DNA from: Armatimonadota bacterium
GTDB taxonomy: Bacteria; Armatimonadota; Hebobacteria; CAIYQO01
NCBI GenBank assembly: GCA_029553475.1
Contig: JAKPKV010000142.1
Coordinates: 1 to 52,833 of the forward strand
DNA length: 52,833 nucleotides
Direction: 5' to 3'
The first letter of the stretch is position 1; the number at the start of each line of letters is the position of its first letter. Position numbers and translations under genes: made by a program. Below, piece after piece: positions 45,594-52,833 of the stretch. The notes beneath the pieces are model-generated. The model did no database searches. It was given only the letters and a program-made list of their open reading frames with translations, and was not told the origin of the DNA.

Positions 45594-47870
45594 ATGGCAT
45601 ACCGCGCGTCCTTGGCCCTGCTCAGCATCCTGCTGGCGCTGGCGTCCGCGCCGTCTCGCGCGGCGGCGGACGCCGCGGAACGCAAAATGTATGACTCCCA
45701 GTGGGGCACCCCGGTCTGCGACGACACGGCGGTGGATAAAACCCAGCCCCTCATCACGGTGAGCGGCACCGTCTTCGCCGACCTGAACGGCGACGGCCGC
45801 CGGGACGACGGGGAGCCGGGATTGCCGGGAGTATGCGTCTCCAACGGCGAGCAGGTGGTGAAAACCGGCCCGACCGGCGCCTATACGCTGGCGGCGGTGC
45901 AGCCGGGCGTGCACCGGACGGTCTTCGTCACCGTGCCGACGGGCTACCGCATCGGCGGGCGCTTTTATCAGCTCGTCCCCGACACATGCGCGGGGATGGC
46001 CGCGGAGTTCGGTCTGGTGCCCGACCCGGCGTCGCTGCACGCCGACCACGCGTTCGCGCACGTCACCGACGCCCACATCACGCGCAAGGGCGTGACGGCC
46101 TTCGCGGAGCTGGGGGCGCCGCTTGCCTTCGTCGTCGTCACCGGCGACATGAGCAACGACCGGGAGCTAGAGGCGTTTCAGGACGCGGCGCGCCGCTCGC
46201 CGGTTCCCGTCATGGTGCTGCCGGGCAACCACGACGTGCTGGTCAATGGCTCCGGCGCGCTCGCGCCCGCGCTCGGCACCGGCGCGGCCTACGAGACGGT
46301 GCTGGGGCCGAAATATTACGCCTTCGATTATGGCGGCCGCCATTACGTGTGCCTCAGCAGCGTCGAGGACATGCCGCGACAGTTGGTCTGGCTGAAGAAT
46401 GACGTCATGCAGCAGCCGGCGAATACGGAGCTGCTCATCTTCCAGCATTTCCCGCCCACGGCCGCGCAGATGGCGCTCTATCGCACGTATCGCGCCCGCG
46501 CGGTCTTCAGCGGGCATACCCACTCCAACCGCGTATTCCGGGATGGCGACATCCTCTACGTCAATACGCCGCCGTTCATCCGCGGCGGCCTCGATTTCAG
46601 TCCGCGCACCTATCGGGTCGTCACCTTCACCGGCGGGCGCATCGCGCTCGAAAGCTACGCGTCCGGCTTCGGGACGCACCGCCTCGCCGAGACGGACCCG
46701 GCCCTGCCGCACGCGTCCGGTCGCCTCCCCGCCGTGCGGCCGCGCCGCGACTGGCCGATGTTCAAAGGTGACCCGGCGCGCACGGGGGTGGCGCGGGACG
46801 CCGTGAAACCGCCCTTCGCCCTCGCCTGGCGCCGGCCGCTCGGCCTCACCATTCACATGGCCTCTCCGGTCGTCGGCGGCGGGATGGTCTATATCGGCGC
46901 CGGCGACGATGCCCTGGCCGCGCGGTCGGGCGTGTACGCCCTTGACGCGAAGACGGGCGCAGTGCGCTGGCATTATCCCACGCTGGCGAAGGTGGCGCAC
47001 AGCGTGTCGCTGGCGGGCGACACCGTGCTGGCGACCAGCAACGACGGCGTGATCCACGCCATCAACGCGAAGACCGGCGCCCGCCGCTGGACCTACGCGT
47101 TGGGGAATCCGCACGATTGCTGGCTGTATACCGCGCCGGTCGTCGCCGGGAAACTGGTCATCTGCGGCACGGCGCAGCACTTCACCGCGCTGGAGCTGGC
47201 GACCGGCGCACCGCGCTGGCGCCTGCCCGCGGAAAGCGCCGGCCACTGGCCCACCTACAGCTCTCCCGCTGTACAGGGAGAGGCGATGTTTGCCGCCTTC
47301 CCCGGCGCCGGCGCCTTCATGTGCGACGCGTCCACCGGGGCGCGCCGCTGGCGGGCGGACAACAGCCTCGTCATCAACAGCAGCAGCGCTCACACCGTGG
47401 CCGTCAGCGGGAAGACGGTGTACGTGCGGACGAACAGCGCCCTCTTCGCGCTGGATGCCGATACCGGCGTCACGCGCTGGCGCTCTGCCACTAAAGGCGG
47501 CGCCTCCTCGCCGGTCGCCACCGGGACGGCGGTGATCCTCGGCATGAGCGGCGGCGAGATCGTGAACCTCGACGCCGCCACCGGCGCGGAACGCTGGCGC
47601 TACGCGCCCGCCGGCGGGCCGCCGCGGGCCGATACGGCGAAACGCTACTTCGACCCCCGGCTCATCGCCACCCCCATCGTCTCCGGCGACATCATCTACG
47701 CGTGCACCACGGACGGCCAGCTGCTCGCGGTAGACGCCGCCACCGGCGCCGAACTCGCCGTCACGGCGCTGAACGCCCCCTTCACCGCTTCCCCGGCCAT
47801 ATCGGGCAACACCCTCTTCCTCGCCTCGTATACCGGCACGGTGTACGCGCTGGTGTCTATCGCGCGGTGA
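45594..47870 (+). CDS. Secreted metallophosphoesterase fused to a PQQ-type beta-propeller
   Basis: A 758-residue exported protein: signal peptide (residues 1-26, LALLSILLALASAPSRA). Residues about 50-125 are a SdrD-B/MetallophosN-like beta domain (GTVFADLNGDGRRDDGEPGL). Residues about 145-345 are a calcineurin-like phosphoesterase with complete ligands (TDAHI, TGDMSND, LPGNHDVL, QHFPP, SGHTHSN). Residues about 390-755 are a PQQ-dehydrogenase-like propeller of about seven blades, with repeats such as VYALDAKTGAVRWHYP, IHAINAKTGARRWTYA and VNLDAATGAERWRY. The PQQ quinoprotein catalytic residues were not identified, so the propeller may be a binding scaffold. Start ATG 45594 has GGAGGGGAGG. A CCGACAC/GTGTCGG hairpin precedes it. 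Confidence 0.85.
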   Translation: MAYRASLALLSILLALASAPSRAAADAAERKMYDSQWGTPVCDDTAVDKTQPLITVSGTVFADLNGDGRRDDGEPGLPGVCVSNGEQVVKTGPTGAYTLAAVQPGVHRTVFVTVPTGYRIGGRFYQLVPDTCAGMAAEFGLVPDPASLHADHAFAHVTDAHITRKGVTAFAELGAPLAFVVVTGDMSNDRELEAFQDAARRSPVPVMVLPGNHDVLVNGSGALAPALGTGAAYETVLGPKYYAFDYGGRHYVCLSSVEDMPRQLVWLKNDVMQQPANTELLIFQHFPPTAAQMALYRTYRARAVFSGHTHSNRVFRDGDILYVNTPPFIRGGLDFSPRTYRVVTFTGGRIALESYASGFGTHRLAETDPALPHASGRLPAVRPRRDWPMFKGDPARTGVARDAVKPPFALAWRRPLGLTIHMASPVVGGGMVYIGAGDDALAARSGVYALDAKTGAVRWHYPTLAKVAHSVSLAGDTVLATSNDGVIHAINAKTGARRWTYALGNPHDCWLYTAPVVAGKLVICGTAQHFTALELATGAPRWRLPAESAGHWPTYSSPAVQGEAMFAAFPGAGAFMCDASTGARRWRADNSLVINSSSAHTVAVSGKTVYVRTNSALFALDADTGVTRWRSATKGGASSPVATGTAVILGMSGGEIVNLDAATGAERWRYAPAGGPPRADTAKRYFDPRLIATPIVSGDIIYACTTDGQLLAVDAATGAELAVTALNAPFTASPAISGNTLFLASYTGTVYALVSIAR

Positions 47871-48069
47871 CGGCGTCATGTACATCAGCAGATGACGCGC
47901 TCGCCAACATCCGCGAAGCCATCCCCCTTTGCCTTGAAGTACGGGCGGAAAAGGGTCTTCCCCTTTGTATTTAGCACCCGTTCGTTGGTAGTGCGCCACG
48001 CAGCAAAGCGGAGTGGCGCCGCACCGGCAGTAGTCATAGCAAAGAAAGGGCTATCGAGGCTGCCCTATT

Positions 48070-48102
48070 CCTCTTCCCGGCCCATCGAGAGGCGGGAAGA
48101 GG
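48070..48102. terminator. Hairpin between convergent fusion gene and rtcB
   Basis: CCTCTTCCCG (48070-48079) pairs perfectly with CGGGAAGAGG (48093-48102) with a 13-base loop. It lies in the 267-bp gap (47871-48137), which otherwise holds a second imperfect palindrome near 47991-48025 and no gene. No long U-run. Confidence 0.5.
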
Positions 48103-48137
48103 AAGTTGCCGGTGAGGACACCGGCGCTCCCAGGCGG

Positions 48138-49580
48138 TTATCCCTTAATCACGCCGATGGGCACCGCCTTCGCCACGCGCCTGGCCACGCCGGCGCATTC
48201 CATCGCCCGCACCACGCGGTCAATGTCTTTGTAGGCTTCCGGGGCTTCCTCGGCGAGGCCCTCCCAACTGCCGCCGTGCACGTAGACGCCCTGTTTGCGC
48301 AGGCGCTGCTGCAGTTCCTTGCCCTGCACCTGCTTGCTGGCGGCGGCGCGGCTCATCACCCGGCCGGCGCCGTGGCAGGAGCTGCCGAAGGTTTTTTCCA
48401 GCGCCGCCGGCAGCCCGACGAGCACGTACGACGCCGTGCCCATGTCGCCCGGCACCAGCACCGGATGGCCGGCCGCGCGGTAGGCGTCCGGCACATCCGC
48501 GTGCCCCGCCGGGAAGCAGCGCGTGGCCCCCTTCCGGTGGATGATGAGCGTGCGCGGCTGCCCGTCCACCGCATACGTCTCGCGCTTCACGATGTTATGC
48601 GTCACGTCGTACACCTGCCGCAGGTGCGCGTCCGCGCCCAGCACGTCGAGGAAGACCGTGCGCGCGAGATGCGCCATCACCTGGCGGTTCGCCCAGGCGT
48701 AGTTCGCCGCGCAGGCCATCGCCGCGAAGTAGTTCTGCCCCTCCGGCGAGGCGAAGGGCGCGCAGACCAGCTCGCGGTCCGGCACGGTGATGCCATACTC
48801 CCGCATCGGCTGCTGAAAGCCGCGCACGTAGTCGGTGCAGACCTGGTGCCCGAGGCCGCGCGAGCCGGAGTGAATCCAGACCAGGAGCTGCCCCTGGAAC
48901 AGCCCGAAGACGCGCGCGGTCGCCTCATCGAAAATCTCCGCCACCCGGCCGATCTCGATGAAGTGATTCCCCGACCCCAGTGTGCCGCACTGCCCGGAGC
49001 CGCGCTTTTTGGCCTCGTGGCTCACCGCGTCCGCCCGCGCGCCGGCGAGACACCCGCGCTCCTCGGTATGCGCCAGGTCGTCCGGCAGGCCGTAGCCGAG
49101 CTCGACGACGTACTGCGCCCCGCGCTCCAGCAGCGCGTCCAGCTCGCGGTCCGCGAAATGCAGCGCGCCGCCGCGCCCCACTCCGCTCGGCACCCCGGCG
49201 AAAAGCGCGTCTACCAGCGCCTCGATGCGCGGTTTCACGCTGCCGAAGGAGAGCTCGGACGCCAGCAGCCGCACCCCGCAGTTGATGTCGTAGCCGGTGG
49301 CGCCGGGCGAGATCACTCCCGTCTCCTCGTCCATCGCCAGCACGCCGCCGATGGGCGGGCCGTAGCCCTGGTGGATGTCCGGCATCGCCAGCGCGAAGTT
49401 GGTGATCCCCGGCAGGCACGCCGTGTTGACGAGCTGCTCCAGCCCGCGGTCGTGCGACGCCGCCTCCAGGATCGCCGCGTCGGCGATCACGCGTGCCGGC
49501 ACCCGCATGTCGTCCCGATACGAGCGCGGAATCTCGTACACGCATTCCTCGATTTGCTTCACATCCGTGAGCGTAACCAT
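48138..49580 (-). CDS. rtcB: RNA-splicing ligase RtcB
   Basis: GTP-dependent 3'-phosphate/5'-OH RNA ligase used in RNA repair. 480 residues, full length. The Mn2+/GTP site includes the Cys of GYDINCGVRLL, GTLGSGNHFIEIG, HSGSRGLGHQV, and the guanylylated His in SSCHGAGRVMSR near residue 400. ATG 49580 has a GAGGAG site. It lies 223 bp downstream of the archease gene, in the same direction. The spacer is filled by palindromic repeats. Archease activates RtcB, so the pair forms a functional unit. Confidence 0.97.
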   Translation of the reverse strand: MVTLTDVKQIEECVYEIPRSYRDDMRVPARVIADAAILEAASHDRGLEQLVNTACLPGITNFALAMPDIHQGYGPPIGGVLAMDEETGVISPGATGYDINCGVRLLASELSFGSVKPRIEALVDALFAGVPSGVGRGGALHFADRELDALLERGAQYVVELGYGLPDDLAHTEERGCLAGARADAVSHEAKKRGSGQCGTLGSGNHFIEIGRVAEIFDEATARVFGLFQGQLLVWIHSGSRGLGHQVCTDYVRGFQQPMREYGITVPDRELVCAPFASPEGQNYFAAMACAANYAWANRQVMAHLARTVFLDVLGADAHLRQVYDVTHNIVKRETYAVDGQPRTLIIHRKGATRCFPAGHADVPDAYRAAGHPVLVPGDMGTASYVLVGLPAALEKTFGSSCHGAGRVMSRAAASKQVQGKELQQRLRKQGVYVHGGSWEGLAEEAPEAYKDIDRVVRAMECAGVARRVAKAVPIGVIKG

Positions 49581-49639
49581 AGTGTTTCTCCTCGTGGGAA
49601 TTCACCGGATGGGTAGTACTACTCCTATGTCTCCACTCA

Positions 49640-49804
49640 GTAATGCGGTGACTGACTGCGCATTACCCAACATGGAGTGGAACAGGGCGGATTCATGCAC
49701 GCGGGCATGTTTATCCAACCGTGTAGTCTGTCACCGCATTACCCTCCGAATACGACGACGATGACGACGACGATTAGTAATGCGTTGTCTGTCACCGAAT
49801 TACC
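49640..49804. repeat. Palindromic repeat cluster between archease and rtcB
   Basis: Unit A (49640-49666) is a hairpin with an 8-bp stem GTAATGCG/CGCATTAC. Unit B (49724-49743, CTGTCACCGCATTACC) is an inverted copy of A's left half (GTAATGCGGTGAC-GACT, one mismatch). A and B thus bound an element of about 104 bp with terminal inverted repeats. Unit C (49776-49804) joins the two halves again (GTAATGCG, then CTGTCACCGAATTACC) and ends at the archease stop codon. A CGA triplet run separates B and C (49751-49774). Confidence 0.7.
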
Positions 49805-50205
49805 TATACATCGAACACGATATGCGCTTCCGCTCCCCCCGCCGTTTCCGTAATCCGTAGATCGTGATACGTCGCCGCTTTGATCGTCTTGAGCTTGCGC
49901 GTGGTCGCGCCGCCGATGACCTGTGCCGTCAGCGCCGTCGGGGTGAAGGCGGTGATGCGGAATTCGGCGTAGGTCTCCCCTTCCACCTCGTGCAAGTAGA
50001 TCAGCTCGTTCAGCCAGTCCACCAGCAGGCTCTCCCGGTCCACCGATTCCAGGGTGATCTCCCGCGTCCGCTCTGGCGCCGCCGGCGGCTCCGTCATCAG
50101 TTGGAAGAGCGCCCGCGCGGCGTTGGCGAAGAGCGCCGGCACGTCCTCACCCCGCACCAGGATTGCCAGGTCCGCCGTGTGCTCCACGCGCTCGAAAAAG
50201 GACAT
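49804..50205 (-). CDS. Archease (RtcB-activating protein)
   Basis: A 133-residue archease, which with GTP speeds RtcB guanylylation and permits multiple turnovers. The signature HTADLAI near the N-terminus, the segment SLLVDWLNELIYLHEVEG, and KTIKAATYHDLRI through the C-terminal HIVFDV are typical. The terminal Asp-Val is the usual metal-binding end. Start ATG 50205 (MSFFERVEHTADLA) is the only sensible one, as the promoter at 50233-50261 lies just upstream. The stop codon overlaps the right end of palindromic repeat unit C. Confidence 0.92.
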   Translation of the reverse strand: MSFFERVEHTADLAILVRGEDVPALFANAARALFQLMTEPPAAPERTREITLESVDRESLLVDWLNELIYLHEVEGETYAEFRITAFTPTALTAQVIGGATTRKLKTIKAATYHDLRITETAGGAEAHIVFDV

Positions 50206-50232
50206 CGCCTCAACCCCCGGTGAAAGTGCCTG

Positions 50233-50261
50233 AGTATACGGACGCCCCGCGACTGTGTCAA
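50233..50261 (-). promoter_or_regulatory. Archease-rtcB promoter
   Basis: On the minus strand TTGACA (50256-50261), a 17-base spacer and TATACT (50233-50238) end 27 bp before ATG 50205. It is a near-consensus sigma-70-type promoter, so this RNA-repair pair may be well expressed without an RtcR/sigma-54 switch. Confidence 0.75.
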
Positions 50262-50279
50262 CATTGCAGCAGGAGATAG

Positions 50280-51590
<1,311 letters not shown>

Positions 51591-51611
51591 GGATAACGGG
51601 TGGCGCAAACA

Positions 51612-51795
51612 GGCCCGAAGGGCCGACAGCCGCTAGCCACGGGTGGAGCGCAACGGAACCCGTGGAAACGGTTTCCGAAAGAATGCCGGAGCCCCAACGG
51701 GGCGAAAGAAATATCGAATCTGTCGCCCTTTCAGGGCTCCGCGCATATACCGGCATATTGTCCACGGGTTCCGCTACGCTGCACCCGTGGCTAGC
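51612..51795. repeat. Nested palindromic intergenic repeat, interrupted by the IS
   Basis: A 34-bp arm (51632-51665, starting GCTAGCCACGGGTGGAGCG) pairs with an inverted copy (51762-51795, ending CACCCGTGGCTAGC), with three mismatches. Inside lies a second inverted pair (GGAGCCC...GGGGCG near 51689, and CGCCCTTTCAGGGCTCC near 51724). A small GGCCC-GAA-GGGCC hairpin (51612-51624) lies outside the left arm. A partial matching continuation (GCGGCTTCAGCCC) appears right of the IS at 52821. This looks like a dispersed palindromic repeat unit. Confidence 0.75.
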
Positions 51796-52816
51796 TGTAA
51801 TGGGTCGTCACATTGTATTCAGTGCTCCCGCCAATAGGTTGGTTCCAGCAGCATAGCGGCGGCGGCATGGAGGCGGTAGTCGCGCCGGAAGATGTCTAAC
51901 GGCGTGGCGCCACCCAGCCCTTGGTGCGCCCGTTTGGTGTTATAGTCCATCTCCCAGAGCCGGTGGTAATACTTGCGCTCCTCCGACGCGGCAAAGTAGC
52001 GCGCGCGAAAGCACTCTTCGTTATCGGTGCGATGCGAGCGCTCGATGATGCCGTTCTGCCAGGGGCAGCGGGATTGACACGTGCCATGTTGCAGGCCTAA
52101 CGCGGCGACGGTCTTTTGGAACGCATTCCGCGCGTGACGATTCGCGCTGTAGGTCATGGTGAATTCCAAGGCCTTGTCTGTCCAGACCAGCCACGCGGGC
52201 GGGAGACGGTCCAAGGCGCGTTGGAGTACACCGGCCACCGTGCGCGTCTGGTGATTCGGATGAATCTCGGAATACTTCCAGCGGGTGCGCAAATGGATGA
52301 CGCTGATTTTATACTCATAGCCGGTGCCGCCTCCGAGGGCGGGGAGTTGTTGACAATCCATCTGCAGGCGATGCCAGCCCACGGGAATCGGGTGACACTC
52401 CCGACGCCGGCGAGTCGCACGGGCCTGCAGACGCGCGACCCGCACAATATGGCGGACGGTACTGCGGGTGGCCTGCCGATACCACGGACGTAATTCGGTG
52501 GCGAGGCGGCGCGTGCCCCAGGCCCGATGGGCCTGCCGCAGATGGCGCACGGCCGCCTTATACCCCGGGGGGCGCTTACTCCGGCGGTGCTGCGGGGCAG
52601 AACTGCGATCCTGCGGGCTCTCGCGATGGCACCAGCGTTGGACCGTTTTCGGACTGACGTGGTACTTGGCGGCTAACTCCGCGCGACTGGCGCCCGCGAG
52701 AAAGTCCTCCCGGAGCGCTCGCCGCTGGTGGATAGTGAGCCGAGCATTCGGATGATATTTCATATGAACAGAGTACCCAATCCGCAGACGTGACTACATC
52801 GTGACGACCCGCTACA
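51796..52816 (-). mobile_element. Complete IS481-family insertion sequence (1021 bp)
   Basis: Terminal inverted repeats begin TGTAATGGGTCGTCACATTG on the left and, read inward, TGTAGCGGGTCGTCACGATG on the right (about 16 of 20 match). Both ends are flanked by a 6-bp direct repeat GCTAGC (51790-51795 and 52817-52822). This matches the NCTAGN target and TGT...ACA ends known for IS481. The single transposase gene is intact, so the element may be active. The target lies in the arm of the palindromic repeat. Confidence 0.9.
51819..52763 (-). CDS. IS481-family transposase
   Basis: A 314-residue DDE transposase. An N-terminal helix-turn-helix (residues about 10-50; REDFLAGASRAELAAKYHVSPKTVQRW) is followed by an rve-type integrase core. 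The catalytic triad is carried by RLQMDCQQL, LVWTDKALEFT and GIIERSHRTDNEE, with PWQN before the last, the usual IS481 context. The terminal helices DYNTKRAHQGLGGATPLD match the family end (usually YNxxRPHxxLxxxTP). No frameshift or stop is seen. It uses less extreme GC codon choice than neighbouring genes, in keeping with a mobile origin. Confidence 0.92.
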   Translation of the reverse strand: MKYHPNARLTIHQRRALREDFLAGASRAELAAKYHVSPKTVQRWCHRESPQDRSSAPQHRRSKRPPGYKAAVRHLRQAHRAWGTRRLATELRPWYRQATRSTVRHIVRVARLQARATRRRRECHPIPVGWHRLQMDCQQLPALGGGTGYEYKISVIHLRTRWKYSEIHPNHQTRTVAGVLQRALDRLPPAWLVWTDKALEFTMTYSANRHARNAFQKTVAALGLQHGTCQSRCPWQNGIIERSHRTDNEECFRARYFAASEERKYYHRLWEMDYNTKRAHQGLGGATPLDIFRRDYRLHAAAAMLLEPTYWREH

Positions 52817-52833
52817 GCTAGCGGCTTCAGCCC

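Noticed and set aside
47871-48137. A small gene in the gap between the fusion protein and rtcB
   Set aside because: No frame combines a ribosome-binding site with a plausible protein. The region is explained by palindromes and a terminator-like hairpin.
49751-49774. CGA triplet run as a possible CRISPR or tandem-repeat array
   Set aside because: Only about 24 bp, no spacer structure and no cas genes in the window. It is a minor microsatellite between two palindromic units.

Overview
The window is a GC-rich chromosomal segment with tightly packed, mostly housekeeping genes, consistent trinucleotide periodicity and many antisense shadow frames. The gene set is Gram-positive-like or deep-branching in character: RNase J instead of RNase E, GatB of the tRNA-dependent amidotransferase, a FabL-like enoyl reductase, SpoIIE/RsbW-type signalling, an archaeal-type LeuC and an MqnP/UbiA-type prenyltransferase. 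It also carries large secreted proteins of kinds common in Armatimonadota and Planctomycetota (pectate-lyase-superfamily protein, TIGR03790 protein, DUF4380, GntR/LacI hybrid regulator). An Armatimonadota-like bacterium is my best guess, but this is inference; no rRNA is present to settle it.

Layout. 1-4.1 kb: edge of a membrane protein, rnj, gatB, gcvH. 4.3-9.2 kb: an MFS exporter, a GntR/LacI-type regulator and a convergent secreted beta-helix protein. 9.2-11.5 kb: a repeat-bearing intergenic region, ilvC and a PPP-type phosphatase. 11.65-19.93 kb: a complete F-type ATP synthase operon, atpZ/atpI-B-E-F-H-A-G-trpS-D-C, with tryptophanyl-tRNA synthetase embedded between gamma and beta and a c subunit that carries the Na+-binding signature. 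19.95-25.6 kb: a leftward run with a TPR protein, endonuclease III, a ferritin-like protein, a prenyltransferase, a glycogen-debranching-type enzyme and an enoyl reductase. 25.7-29.7 kb: ribBA, then a three-gene phosphatase / anti-sigma-kinase-like / receiver module.

29.76-30.11 kb holds four tRNA genes (Pro, Gly, Arg, His; all with encoded CCA) behind a strong promoter. 30.3-36.2 kb: leuC, a GH130 enzyme and a very large secreted multidomain protein. 36.3-38.1 kb: queuosine genes queD and queF around a Cys-rich FmdB-type zinc ribbon, then an inositol-monophosphatase-type enzyme. 38.1-43.2 kb: a clostripain-like lipoprotein whose catalytic Cys is Ser, prmC, an M16 peptidase, a tiny membrane peptide and a DUF4380 protein. 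43.3-47.9 kb: phosphoesterase, scpB, nadC and a secreted phosphoesterase/PQQ-propeller fusion. 48.1-51.6 kb: rtcB and archease (separated by palindromic repeats) and adenosylhomocysteinase. 51.6-52.83 kb: a nested palindromic repeat cut by a complete IS481-family insertion sequence with its GCTAGC target duplication.

Promoters are readable throughout as TTGNCN-(16-18)-TAYANT, and several put the -10 box only 6-9 bases before the start codon, implying leaderless mRNAs. I found no CRISPR array, phage or defence island. The most notable items are the predicted Na+-type ATP synthase with embedded trpS, the C11 peptidase homologue with Ser for Cys, the phosphoesterase-propeller fusion, the palindromes between rtcB and archease, and the IS481 insertion into a structured repeat.
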